This document shows positions 1 through 6,920 of a DNA stretch of 35,052 bases, piece by piece (position 1 is the stretch's first letter; each line of letters starts with the position of its first letter). The DNA is from an uncultured Eubacteriales bacterium (GTDB lineage: Bacteria > Bacillota > Clostridia > Christensenellales > Aristaeellaceae), in the NCBI GenBank assembly GCA_902785105.1, contig CACZXF010000014.1, positions 1-35,052 on the forward strand. The letters run 5' to 3'. The position numbers were made by a program, and so were the translations under genes. Under the pieces are notes generated by a model that saw only the letters and a list, made by a program, of their open reading frames with translations, made no database searches and was not told where the DNA came from.

Positions 1-29
1 TTCTTTCCTTCCCCCTCGGTTCATATATT

Positions 30-57
30 ATTATACTCATTTTGTTAGCACTGTCAA
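30..57 (-). promoter_or_regulatory. Sigma-A type promoter firing left out of the window
   Basis: On the minus strand a TTGACA -35 box (52-57) and a TATAAT -10 box (30-35) are separated by 16 nt. They are followed near the left edge by a purine-rich AGGGGGAAGG stretch that looks like a ribosome binding site. The controlled gene therefore begins just outside the window. With a CIRCE site on top of the -35 box, a groES/groEL or hrcA-type heat-shock operon is expected, but no coding part is visible. Confidence 0.8.
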
Positions 58-71
58 GAGGTGAGTGCTAA
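45..71 (-). promoter_or_regulatory. CIRCE element (HrcA operator)
   Basis: TTAGCACTG (45-53), a 9-nt spacer and GAGTGCTAA (63-71) match the CIRCE consensus TTAGCACTC-N9-GAGTGCTAA with a single mismatch at 53. The site covers the -35 box of the leftward promoter, the usual position for HrcA repression of class I heat-shock genes. No second CIRCE was noticed, and none lies in front of the DnaJ/DnaK genes at 12.7-15.3 kb. Confidence 0.88.
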
Positions 72-148
72 TTTGCCAATGAACAATTCATGAACGTTTC
101 TGCAGAGGATTATTCAATCCAGCATAAAACTGTTCATCGAAACAAAAA

Positions 149-181
149 GCCTCCTCTCGCCTGGTAGCCGCGAGAGGAGGC
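149..181 (-). terminator. Rho-independent terminator after the recombinase remnant
   Basis: A perfect 12-bp stem, GCCTCCTCTCGC (149-160) and its complement (170-181), encloses a 9-nt loop. On the minus strand it is followed by TTTTTG. It lies 19 bases past the stop of the minus-strand recombinase fragment. Confidence 0.8.
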
Positions 182-199
182 AAAAAGGGACGTTTTCGT

Positions 200-619
200 T
201 CATTTGACTGTGATACGGTTCTCTCCCCTGAAAATGAACTCTGCGCTGCCGTCGACATGAACCGTCACCTGCGTGACCAGCAGGCACCATGCCTGTTCGT
301 TCCAAACGTCTATGGGCCTCGCTTGGCCACGCAGGTTCTCCACATATTTCTTTACGCCGCATGCCCGCATCAGCCTGTCCTGTTTTTCAGCTTTCAAGCG
401 ATTCAGCTTCGCGTCGGCCTTCCTGAACCGCTCATCGTAGGCTGCGGCCTTCTGGTCGAATTCTTCCTGCGGGACGCCGGTTACGGCATGCTCCCGGATG
501 AGGGCTTTGTTCATCTCCACCACCGTGTCGATCTCCTCCTGGGCGGCAGCGATTTTCGTGTCCAGCGTTAAACCACCCATTGCCTCGATGGATTCCTGTT
601 TATGGTTTACTCTGAACCG
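200..619 (-). pseudogene. C-terminal remnant of a large serine recombinase
   Basis: The open frame gives about 140 residues with no catalytic resolvase domain. It holds a Lys/Glu/Ala-rich coiled-coil (IDTVVEMNKALIREHAV onward) followed by a compact tail containing WNEQAWCLLVTQVTVHVDG. This matches the C-terminal end of large serine recombinases (TnpX/integrase type) found on Firmicutes conjugative and mobilisable elements. The frame is closed by TAA at 620-622. The first ATG in frame is at 580, but codons upstream (VNHKQESIEA) continue the similarity, so the gene was truncated from its 5' side. A terminator follows at 149-181. The residual 3' end suggests that an integrated element once sat here and was deleted. 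The product should be inactive. The family call is confident; which element it came from is unknown. Confidence 0.7.
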
Positions 620-637
620 TTACGACAGATCGCAAAA

Positions 638-671
638 ACAGGCTGCCTCGTTTGAGTTTGAGGCAGCCTGT
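638..671 (-). terminator. Terminator of the flavin reductase gene
   Basis: A 12-bp perfect stem, ACAGGCTGCCTC (638-649) and its complement (660-671), has a 10-nt loop. Read on the minus strand it is followed by TTTTTG. It begins 21 nt beyond the reductase stop codon. Confidence 0.8.
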
Positions 672-691
672 CTTTGCGTTGAGAACAGGTC

Positions 692-2419
692 TTACTTCGC
701 GGCATTCTCGCCAGCGATACGGCCAAATACGATGATGTCCGCGATGGCGCAGCTGCCCAGACGGTTGTTGCCGTGGATGCCGCCGGTGACCTCGCCGGCC
801 GCGTACAGGCCGGGGATCACGTTGCCGTCGGTGTCCAGCACATGGGCGTCGGTGTCGATCACGATGCCGCCCATGGTGTGGTGGATGGCGGGCTTGGAGA
901 CCAGCATGTAGTACGGGCCCTCCTCGGCGATCGGGATCAGGTCGCCGCGCTTGTTGAATTCCTTGTCCTCACCGTCGGCGCAATACTGGTTCCAGTCGGC
1001 CACGGTCTGCTTCAAGTTCTCAGCATCCACGCCGAAATGCTCGCAGCACGCCTCGAGGGTATCAGCCTTCACCAGCTGGCCGCGGGCGAGCAGGTCCTCA
1101 TACTCGGCCTTGTGGGTCTCGGCCACGCCGGACTTCTGCATGGCGTCCTCATCCCAGAACAGGTAAGAGCACGCGCCGGTCTGTTCGGTCACGGCCTTGG
1201 AGATCACGTTGCGGGCCTCCAGCTCCTCGACGAAGCGCTTGCCCTCCTTGTTCACCAGCACGCCGTAGCTGTCCAGGCGCACGTCGGCCACGTACAGCAG
1301 CGCGCCGGTCTCGGCGTCACAGGTGGGATAGGTCTGGATGTACTGCATGTCCACGGTATCCGCGCCGATGGCGGTGGCCATGGTGATGCCGTCGCCGGTG
1401 CTGCCCACTGTGTTGGTGGACAGGATCTTCTCATCCATGGCGGGGTCGTTGGCCTTGCGCATCTCCACATTGGAGCCGAAGCCGCCGGTGGTCAGCACCA
1501 CGTTCTTCGCGCGGAATTCCACGGCCTTGCCGTTGTTCTCGGCCTTCGCGCCGACGACCTTGCCATCCTCCACCATCAGCTCGGTGGCGCGGGTGTTGGT
1601 GAAAACGGTCACGCCCAGGTCCTGGACCTTCGCCCACAGCTTGTTGACCAGCTCCACGGCGGTAGCGCCCTTCGGCACCAGGGAGCGCTCCACGGAGTGG
1701 CCGCCGAAGAACAGCATGTAGTCCTCGAATTCGACATTCACGTCGTCGCGCAGCCACTCGGCCGCGTTCAGGGCGTTGGACGCCAGCACGTGGTCCAGCT
1801 CGGGATTGCCGCCGGCCTTCGCTAGGTCGGCCTCCATCTGCTCCACGCTGTCCACGCCTTCCTGCTGCAGCCAGTTGCCGGGCGCGGCGATCTCGCCACC
1901 GGACAGCAGGGTGTTGCCGCCGATGTTGTTCATCTTTTCGATCAGTATGACGTTCGCGCCGGCCTCCTTGGCCTTGATAGCGGCAGCCATGCCCGCGCCG
2001 CCCGCGCCGATCACCAGCACATCGCAGTCATAGGCGTCCTCCAGCTCCGCCGCTTCGGCGGTCTCGCCGGTGGCGACCAGGCTTTCCGGATCGATGCCGG
2101 CCTGAGACAGGGCGTCCTTCACGGCGGCGATGAACGCGGTAGAGGACAGGGTCGCGCCGGTGACGGCCTCGACGTCCACGGTGTTGCCGGTCAGCATCTG
2201 CTGCTTCAGATCCTCCATGGCCACGTCGCCCAGGCCCTCGGTCTCTTCGTTTTCCAGAATGTTGATGTCCTTGATCGCGCCGCCCTCAACGGTGACCTCG
2301 ACGGAAACATTGCCGGCCTTGCCGCCCTCGCCGACGCCGGTAAAGGTGCCGTCCTCGGCAAACGCGGAAAAGCTCATCGCCATCATCAAAGCGAGCATAA
2401 AACACAGGATCTTCTTCAT
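692..2419 (-). CDS. Exported FMN-binding/FAD-dependent reductase, urocanate reductase-like
   Basis: 575 residues. The start is ATG 2417-2419, with AAAGGAG just upstream and a promoter at 2474-2502. Residues 1-21 form a signal peptide ending AFA. An FMN_bind domain (about 25-105) carries DVEAVTGATLSS, whose Thr90 is the usual covalent flavinylation residue. The flavocytochrome c/fumarate reductase domain starts at VIGAGGAGMAAA (about 136) and ends in NRLGSCAIADIIVFGRIAG. Family active-site residues can be placed: Arg403, the HHTMGG histidines (513/514) and Arg553. At the fumarate-specific His position there is Tyr364, and Asp379 lies 15 residues later. From memory of UrdA work, a Tyr and an Asp 15 residues apart mark urocanate reductases, which make imidazole propionate. 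No heme domain is present, so electrons must come from a membrane donor not encoded nearby. The family is certain; the substrate is inferred. Confidence 0.85.
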   Translation of the reverse strand: MKKILCFMLALMMAMSFSAFAEDGTFTGVGEGGKAGNVSVEVTVEGGAIKDINILENEETEGLGDVAMEDLKQQMLTGNTVDVEAVTGATLSSTAFIAAVKDALSQAGIDPESLVATGETAEAAELEDAYDCDVLVIGAGGAGMAAAIKAKEAGANVILIEKMNNIGGNTLLSGGEIAAPGNWLQQEGVDSVEQMEADLAKAGGNPELDHVLASNALNAAEWLRDDVNVEFEDYMLFFGGHSVERSLVPKGATAVELVNKLWAKVQDLGVTVFTNTRATELMVEDGKVVGAKAENNGKAVEFRAKNVVLTTGGFGSNVEMRKANDPAMDEKILSTNTVGSTGDGITMATAIGADTVDMQYIQTYPTCDAETGALLYVADVRLDSYGVLVNKEGKRFVEELEARNVISKAVTEQTGACSYLFWDEDAMQKSGVAETHKAEYEDLLARGQLVKADTLEACCEHFGVDAENLKQTVADWNQYCADGEDKEFNKRGDLIPIAEEGPYYMLVSKPAIHHTMGGIVIDTDAHVLDTDGNVIPGLYAAGEVTGGIHGNNRLGSCAIADIIVFGRIAGENAAK

Positions 2420-2473
2420 AATTACATCTCCTTTTGCTACGGGCGCAGCGGCGCCCCTCAGATCCCACGTAAT

Positions 2474-2502
2474 GGTATACCACCGATGATGTGGATTGTC
2501 AA
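2474..2502 (-). promoter_or_regulatory. Promoter of the flavin reductase
   Basis: On the minus strand TTGACA (2497-2502) and TATACC (2474-2479) are separated by 17 nt and lie about 55-85 nt upstream of the reductase ATG. Confidence 0.7.
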
Positions 2503-2580
2503 TAGTCAAAGAAGGGAATATGCACAAAAAAGAGATATCTATTCCGAAGGCACAAGCGTCCATTGTATAAGCAATGAAAA

Positions 2581-2623
2581 GCCGGACTTCGGCTCCCAGG
2601 ATCTATGGGGGCCGGAGTCCGGC
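2581..2623 (-). terminator. Hairpin terminator after the radical-SAM remnant
   Basis: GCCGGACT...CGGC...CCC pairs with GGG...GCCG...AGTCCGGC across a 9-nt loop. On the minus strand it is followed by TTTTCATT. It lies about 40 nt beyond the stop of the degenerate gene at 2661-3008. Confidence 0.55.
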
Positions 2624-2660
2624 AATTTGTTCGCGGCAGGTATAGGGCTTAGCCTTGGGC

Positions 2661-3008
2661 TCACTCAGATGCCGGCGGACTTGATGATGAACTGGGTACG
2701 GCCGACCATGCTATCGGCGATGCCGGAGTAGGATCCGTAACCGCGTACCACGTCCACCATGCCGTATGGCCCTTGTTCATGTACTGAAGCGCCGCGTCCA
2801 GGCCGCTCTCCACGCCGATGTCCAGTCCGCCGATGCCGCGCTCGTGCAGGCGTCGAAGCTCGGCGTCCGTCTTGTGCCGGATATTCTGGATGGAGGCATA
2901 CATGGCGATGGTCTTTACCCTGGGCAGCTTTGCGTGGATCGCGTCCGCGATCTGCACCAAACGATCCGCAGACAGCACAAATGCGTCGCCGTGCTCCAGA
3001 AATACCCG
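2661..3008 (-). pseudogene. Radical SAM protein fragment
   Basis: The frame reads RVFLEHGDAFVLSADRLVQ, then AMYASIQNIRHKTDAELRRL and GLDIGVESGLDAALQYMNKGH. These are the middle and the substrate-proximal strands of an Elp3/HemN-type radical SAM barrel. The CxxxCxxC cluster motif is missing because the frame is closed upstream by TAG (3009-3011). After MNKGH (about 2770) the coding-like composition moves to another frame. That second frame (PYGMVDVVRGYGSYSGIADS, ending SAGI at 2665) has strongly GC-rich third positions. So either a frameshift or a join of two gene ends lies near 2770. The product cannot work as an enzyme. Non-coding DNA flanks it upstream and a terminator lies downstream. Confidence 0.65.
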
Positions 3009-3099
3009 CTACACATCGGGGCAAGTATCCTCCTTCACCCACCCGCACCGTGCGGAACTTTGAAAGGGGATCGCCTCTCCGCCCCACAAGCCTCACGCT

Positions 3100-3170
3100 G
3101 CCCCTGTCGCGGGCGCTGCCGCATCAATTGAGTAAATCCCCGACTTCCCCGACCGCGCCGCGACAGGGCC
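3100..3170. repeat. Imperfect inverted repeat
   Basis: GCCCCTGTCGCGGGCGC (3100-3116) pairs with GCGCCGCGACAGGGCC (3155-3170) except for one bulge and one end mismatch, enclosing 38 nt. No poly-T follows on either strand, so it is not an obvious terminator. It may be the end structure of a lost mobile element or intron. Confidence 0.5.
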
Positions 3171-3281
3171 AAACGTGCGGCTCATTCCGCGTTATGTTAA
3201 AGTAAACTTTATGTCAGAAATATGACTGTCAAAATCAGGGGGTATTTACCGGGGATAGTAACAGAAAAGAGCTCAACGAAG

Positions 3282-3329
3282 ACGAAAAATGGGGTCAAAT
3301 TGGTGTGTCAATTCAACCTCATTTTTCGT
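3282..3329. repeat. Long near-perfect hairpin
   Basis: The two arms are about 21 nt and begin ACGAAAAATG and end CATTTTTCGT. They pair almost throughout, with a G-T pair and two or three mismatches, around a 6-nt loop (GTGTGT). The arms are AT-rich, so it could act as a bidirectional terminator or be a small inverted-repeat element. It stands in DNA with no gene within about 150 bp. Confidence 0.55.
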
Positions 3330-3479
3330 GCCAATTCGGAAATGATTCAAGATTCCGGATTGTTAGCAATCAAAATATTCATTTTATGACCTTTTCAATC
3401 CAAAATATGGTCTTTTTTTGACTGATAGCAATTCTAATTATCCATTTCCCACACTTTCAAAATTGTAGCAAATAGAAGG

Positions 3480-4105
3480 TCAAAAGGTGGCGCTATCGGT
3501 CAATTGTGATACAATACCTATTCCCATGACAAACAGAATCAGAAAAGCAAGTCCTCCTGACCACGCCTCCATCGACAATGTGAACCTCACCGAATTCTTC
3601 CCAAAGGTTCCCAACATGGAACGTTCCAGCGAGAGCACCGAAACAACTGTGCTGGCACATGATATATTTCTCAGAGAGATCATAACGGCTGACTTTGCCG
3701 ATGCGCCTTGATTGTGTTTCGTATTGAGAGCGCCACAAATACAAGGGTATAAGCAGCTGTGACGACAGCGACCATCTTGCTTTTCAGAGGATTTCGGTGC
3801 TCCACGATTGTAAGGATCATCAAACCACACTCAATGACGGCAAGGCCAAACATCGCCAGACCATTGTGCCTGAGCAGATCGGCAGCTGTTCTTCTTTTGC
3901 TTTTGGACAGTCTCAAGGTTGACAGCCTCATCAGACCGATAAGCAGATAAAACGCAAACAGCGTCAGATACCAGTAAGACCGGTAGACGATACTGATGAT
4001 ACCGTTTACGATCGCAAAAGTCAGATTCCATCCCATGCTAATCATATGCGACAGAAACGGCTTCCCTCGAATAAACTCTACCGTTTTTTGAACAATTCCG
4101 TTCAT
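3480..4105 (-). pseudogene. Multi-pass membrane protein gene with a frameshift
   Basis: From ATG 4103-4105 (GGAG upstream) the frame gives four likely membrane segments: MGWNLTFAIVNGIISIVYRS, YLTLFAFYLLIGLM, AMFGLAVIECGLMILTIV and MVAVVTAAYTLVFVALSIR. It stops early at 3680 after AHRQSQPL. The frame reached by a -1 shift at CAAAG (3694-3696) continues KSAVMISLRNISCASTVVSV, then a Ser/Leu segment and WSGGLAFLILFVMGIGIV, stopping at 3480. Joining the two gives about 208 residues with a natural end. Loss of one A from an AAAA run explains the break. The function is unknown. It lies downstream of the rhomboid gene on the same strand. A sequencing error or a functional shift cannot be excluded from one read. 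Confidence 0.6.
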
Positions 4106-4155
4106 GTGTTTGCTCCACTCATCCTCTTCTCAAACTGGAACATCCCCTCCGGGAA

Positions 4156-4335
4156 CTAATCATCAGCCTGCTCCGCCGCATCGGGATCGTTCGGATCTGG
4201 ATGATGGCTACTGAAAAACTCCACGATATGAAACCCGCTGCGGTTAACATAAAATTGTATGTTCCGCTTCTCAAAATACGGCGTATCTTAATTGACGGCT
4301 ATCTGCCCTGTCTTGTGCTTATCAATGATCGTCAT
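4156..4335 (-). pseudogene. Remnant of a GNAT-type acetyltransferase
   Basis: After the rhomboid stop, one frame reads MTIIDKHKTGQIAVN, a TAA at 4288-4290, then [32 protein letters not shown] and an acidic tail ending at TAG 4156-4158. The FEKR...[14 protein letters not shown] pattern is the last strand-helix-strand of a GNAT N-acetyltransferase. The acetyl-CoA binding motif is absent and the frame is interrupted, so only the 3' end survives. It lies in the 238-bp gap between the rhomboid gene and the frameshifted membrane-protein gene, which points to deletion inside what was a longer operon. Confidence 0.55.
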
Positions 4336-4343
4336 AGCCACAC

Positions 4344-4895
4344 TCATAGCTTCGTCTCATCGCTCACCACAAGCGCCGTCAACAGACCGGCAATGCCGCC
4401 GCCGATATGCCCCTGCCAGCTCACGCCAGCGCTGAAGCTGTAAATCAGATTGATCACAATGCCGCGCAGCGCATAGGCAGGGTTTATGCCATTTCTGAGG
4501 TTGTAGACCAGTGTCGCTGTCATCAATCCCCAGATCGCGCCGCTGGCTCCTGCGTGAATACCGCTGCCACCGGTATAATTGATGAGCAGGCCCGATCCGA
4601 TAACGCTGACGGCATAGATCAGCGCATACCTCCATCGGGATGTGTGCGTCTCCAGATCCAATCCAAACATGACCAGGCAGGCCATATTGCTGGCGAAATG
4701 CGCATAGCCGAAATGGAGAAAGGCGCTGACGATGAGCCTCGGCCATTCACCGTCCCCAAGAGCGCCCTGATACATGCCGAAGCGATAGATCGCCGTGCTT
4801 TGACCCACAATCAACTCATAGATCAGACCTATGAGATTCAAGATCAGGATAACGATCGTCACAATGGGGAGTTCATGTCTTTTGCTGTAGTTCAT
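4344..4895 (-). CDS. Rhomboid family intramembrane serine protease
   Basis: 183 residues. The start is ATG 4893-4895 preceded by GGAGGG at ideal spacing; the GTG at 4910 would place the ribosome site inside the gene. About six membrane segments are visible. The catalytic serine is in GASGAIWG (Ser118) and the catalytic histidine in WQGHIGGGIAG (His163). HFGYAHFASNMACL supplies the conserved His/Asn (His61, Asn70) of the oxyanion region. Rhomboids cut transmembrane helices within the bilayer, for quality control or for release of signals. Its start lies 12 nt after the end of the MBL gene, in the operon headed by the alarmone synthetase, so it is probably driven by the boxed promoter at 6778-6811. 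It has no extra domains, so it is a minimal rhomboid. Substrates are unknown; the small membrane proteins at 8.8-10 kb are candidates only by proximity. Confidence 0.88.
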   Translation of the reverse strand: MNYSKRHELPIVTIVILILNLIGLIYELIVGQSTAIYRFGMYQGALGDGEWPRLIVSAFLHFGYAHFASNMACLVMFGLDLETHTSRWRYALIYAVSVIGSGLLINYTGGSGIHAGASGAIWGLMTATLVYNLRNGINPAYALRGIVINLIYSFSAGVSWQGHIGGGIAGLLTALVVSDETKL

Positions 4896-4906
4896 TTGCC
4901 CTCCAA

Positions 4907-5746
4907 TCACACTTCAATACTGGTTCCTGGAATCTGCACCAGGCAGTCAATTCCCCTGCCTTCACAGTATCGAGCCAGTCTGAAGAAGGCTACGTCTGTC
5001 TTTTCGATCAGGCGGGGCATGCCTTTGATTGGCTTTGTCAGCGGGGAAAAGAAATTGTCCCAGTGCACAGGGATGACCAGAGTCGGATTCAGTTTTTCGA
5101 CGGTTTCACGAAAGAACATCCTCTCCATTTCCGCGTTTGCTTTCTGAAGCCCCGCTGTACCCAGAAACAGCACGTCGGCTTGATAACCGTCCATCTGTCC
5201 CTCAATGTAATTGAAGCTGGGCCGAATGACATAGCGCTTTCCGCCAGTCTCCACGTAGAAATCATAAGAGCCGCCCTCTTTATAATCCCGCAGTCGCGCG
5301 GGCTGCCTGAGCGGCGCATCGATGGTCTGCCCAAGATCGTTGTTCAGAATTGTCGGCTTTGAGTGCAGAGAGGGAATCACGGTAACGCGATAATCCCCCA
5401 CTTCGTAGGTCTCATTTCCCTTGAATTCTACGAGTCGGGATTCCGGTACATTCCCGCCGCGAGCCACGTTGAGCGCAGATACGCTGCCATAGATCAGAGC
5501 ATTGCATCGATTGGCAATATAAGGCGCATCCATCACATGATCGTGGTGCGAATGAGAAATAAAGATCGCACGGAGCCGGTCTATGCGATGAATGCCCAGC
5601 ATTTCATTGACGACAGTCTGATCCGTCGCCGCGCTTCCGAAGATATATCTCAGCAGCGACGGTCGGGTAAAGTGCGCGTCGAACAAAAGCTGATCCGAGC
5701 CATCGTCAAACAAAAGAGTTGTCGTTCCGAAAAATGTGATTTTCAA
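4907..5746 (-). CDS. Metallo-beta-lactamase-fold hydrolase (UlaG-like)
   Basis: 279 residues. It begins MKITFFGTTTLLFDDG at a TTG codon (5744-5746), with GAGG nine bases upstream; no in-frame ATG fits better. The metal-binding signature HSHHDH is at 65-70, preceded by the beta strand RAIFIS. Later metal ligands are expected around PSLHSKPT and near the C-terminal PVHWDNF, as in the UlaG/NAPE-PLD-like branch of zinc hydrolases. No signal peptide is visible, so it is cytoplasmic. Members of this branch cut phosphoesters, lactones or N-acyl phospholipids. With lipid enzymes throughout the region, a lipid-derived substrate is possible but not shown. It lies between the small gene (5774-5980) and the rhomboid gene and is probably cotranscribed with both. 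Confidence 0.82.
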   Translation of the reverse strand: MKITFFGTTTLLFDDGSDQLLFDAHFTRPSLLRYIFGSAATDQTVVNEMLGIHRIDRLRAIFISHSHHDHVMDAPYIANRCNALIYGSVSALNVARGGNVPESRLVEFKGNETYEVGDYRVTVIPSLHSKPTILNNDLGQTIDAPLRQPARLRDYKEGGSYDFYVETGGKRYVIRPSFNYIEGQMDGYQADVLFLGTAGLQKANAEMERMFFRETVEKLNPTLVIPVHWDNFFSPLTKPIKGMPRLIEKTDVAFFRLARYCEGRGIDCLVQIPGTSIEV

Positions 5747-5773
5747 GCGGATTGTCCTCTCCTCGTTTCACGC

Positions 5774-5980
5774 TCATGCGTCTTCTGAAGAATGCTTTCT
5801 TTGCAGAATCGCCGTTTCATTCTCATTCAAATGCTTTCGGTATTCTCTGTATATCCTTGCCTTGTCAGCGTCGTTCAGCGTCTGCACAAACCTGCCATAG
5901 CTCATCTCAGCCTGGGAGGCGGCCCAAACGATGGCATTAAGCTTTTCCCGATCAGTCATCGGCAGTGTCTTTCCCGCCAT
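5774..5980 (-). CDS. Small cytoplasmic protein of unknown function
   Basis: 68 residues, starting at ATG 5978-5980 with AAGGTGG just upstream. The start overlaps the end of the alarmone synthetase gene by 29 nt, which suggests translational coupling. The sequence (MTDREKLNAIVWAASQAEMS, then DKARIYREYRKHLNENETAI) is charged and looks fully helical, with no membrane segment or cysteine motif. I do not recognise the family. The tight overlap suggests that it works with or is dosed against the ppGpp synthetase. The short length makes a regulator or partner more likely than an enzyme. This is inference from position only. Confidence 0.6.
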   Translation of the reverse strand: MAGKTLPMTDREKLNAIVWAASQAEMSYGRFVQTLNDADKARIYREYRKHLNENETAILQRKHSSEDA

Positions 5981-6752
5981 TTGTACCACCTTCTTCCTCA
6001 AGACCCGGCATAGGGGTCCCACGAAGGGCGCTGATATTCTCCCGAATGATCTCGCGCTCGTCCCGCTGCTCGGAGGATACCTTGACGCGCAGGGCGTCCA
6101 TTCGTTCGTCCAGCTGAGCGCTCAAATCCGCGCAATAGCGCAGCTCCCACTGCATCTTTTCGTCGAATACGACGTCCTTCTTGTACCTCAACTGGTGCTC
6201 CAGGCTGGCCCATGAATCCATGGCGATGGTGCGCAGCTGAATCTCTGCCTTCATGATGCGCTTTTCGCTTTGCAGGAAAATCGGCACAGCCACAATCAGA
6301 TGAAGGCTGCGATAGCCGTTCTTCTTGGGGCTCTTGATATAGTCCTTCTTCTCTATGAGCGTGATGTCGTCCTGCTTGAGCAGCGCTTCCGCCATCATAT
6401 ACACATCGTCTGTGAAGGAGCAGATGACGCGAATCCCGGCAATGTCATTCAGGTTGCTCTCGATACTTTCAACGGACATGGGATAGCCCCGGTCTGCCAG
6501 CTTCTGATGAATGCTGATAGGGCTTTTCAATCGCGCCTTGATGCTGTTGATCGGCTGTCGATCAAACCGCAGCTTGAACTCCTCGTTGAGCACGTTGAAC
6601 TTCGTCTCAATTTCCATCATGGCGCAGCGGTAGTAGGACATGAGCTTGGCAAAATCATAGGTCTTTTGCAGCGCCCACTCCACCATGTCGGTGCTGACCA
6701 TGGATTGGAGCTGATTCAGCTGATTCTCCCTCTGTATAGTCAAATCGGTCAT
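5952..6752 (-). CDS. Small alarmone synthetase (RelA/SpoT domain, RelQ/RelP type)
   Basis: 266 residues from ATG 6750-6752, with GAAGGGAG eight bases upstream. Only the synthetase domain is present: no HD hydrolase and no TGS or ACT domains. Visible motifs are IKARLKSPISIHQK (71-84, ATP-binding Arg/Lys), DIAGIRVICSF (103-113, metal Asp103), YIKSPKKNGYRSLH (138-151, G-loop and stacking Tyr) and AEIQLRTIAMDSW (169-181). A charged helical tail follows and may mediate oligomerisation. The enzyme transfers pyrophosphate from ATP to GDP or GTP to make (p)ppGpp. Small synthetases are usually controlled by transcription, and in Bacillus some are induced by cell-wall stress. Here the gene sits directly behind a boxed promoter (6778-6811) divergent from the two-component system, so envelope-stress induction is a reasonable inference. 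Confidence 0.92.
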   Translation of the reverse strand: MTDLTIQRENQLNQLQSMVSTDMVEWALQKTYDFAKLMSYYRCAMMEIETKFNVLNEEFKLRFDRQPINSIKARLKSPISIHQKLADRGYPMSVESIESNLNDIAGIRVICSFTDDVYMMAEALLKQDDITLIEKKDYIKSPKKNGYRSLHLIVAVPIFLQSEKRIMKAEIQLRTIAMDSWASLEHQLRYKKDVVFDEKMQWELRYCADLSAQLDERMDALRVKVSSEQRDEREIIRENISALRGTPMPGLEEEGGTNGGKDTADD

Positions 6753-6777
6753 GAGAGTACTCCCTTCATTTTTTCAC

Positions 6778-6811
6778 ATCATAACCCATTTTTCTAAACT
6801 GAAAAGAAACT
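6778..6811 (-). promoter_or_regulatory. Boxed promoter, copy 1 (alarmone synthetase operon)
   Basis: On the minus strand AGTTTCTTTTCAGTTTAGA (6793-6811) is followed by TATGAT (6778-6783). The C of the internal CAG begins 18 nt before the -10 box. It matches the eight-copy consensus with one change (T for G at position 7). No TTGACA-like -35 box is present, so an activator is probably needed. Confidence 0.78.
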
Positions 6812-6867
6812 GTATGTTAAGCTGATTTATTGTAAAATAAAACAGAATCGGATTTCCAGTCCCAAAT

Positions 6868-6901
6868 AGTTTCGATTCAGTTTAGATTGCGCCGTTATAA
6901 T
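6868..6901 (+). promoter_or_regulatory. Boxed promoter, copy 2 (two-component system)
   Basis: AGTTTCGATTCAGTTTAGA (6868-6886) precedes TATAAT (6896-6901) with the same 18-nt geometry. It differs from consensus at one base. It lies immediately before the response regulator gene, leaving a leader of only about a dozen bases, so the regulator may control itself. Copy 1 lies back to back 57 bp away. Confidence 0.8.
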
Positions 6902-6920
6902 ATCGGCGAGGTGATCAGCT

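Larger units (their letters stand above)
3012..3479. other. Gene-free stretch with inverted repeats
   Basis: No convincing coding frame was found. The first part is GC-rich and contains a palindrome CCGCACCGTGCGG and a long imperfect inverted repeat (3100-3116 with 3155-3170). From about 3200 the DNA turns AT-rich, with a long hairpin at 3282-3329 and three loosely spaced TAGCAA words (about 3364, 3424, 3465). The composition break and the truncated genes on both sides suggest a site of past insertion and deletion. Confidence 0.6.

Noticed and set aside
3012-3180. Possible group II intron 3' end (paired GC motifs, GAGCCGCACG on the minus strand)
   Set aside because: No recognisable domain V with its GAAA-type loop and no reverse transcriptase fragment, so it is kept only as inverted repeats.
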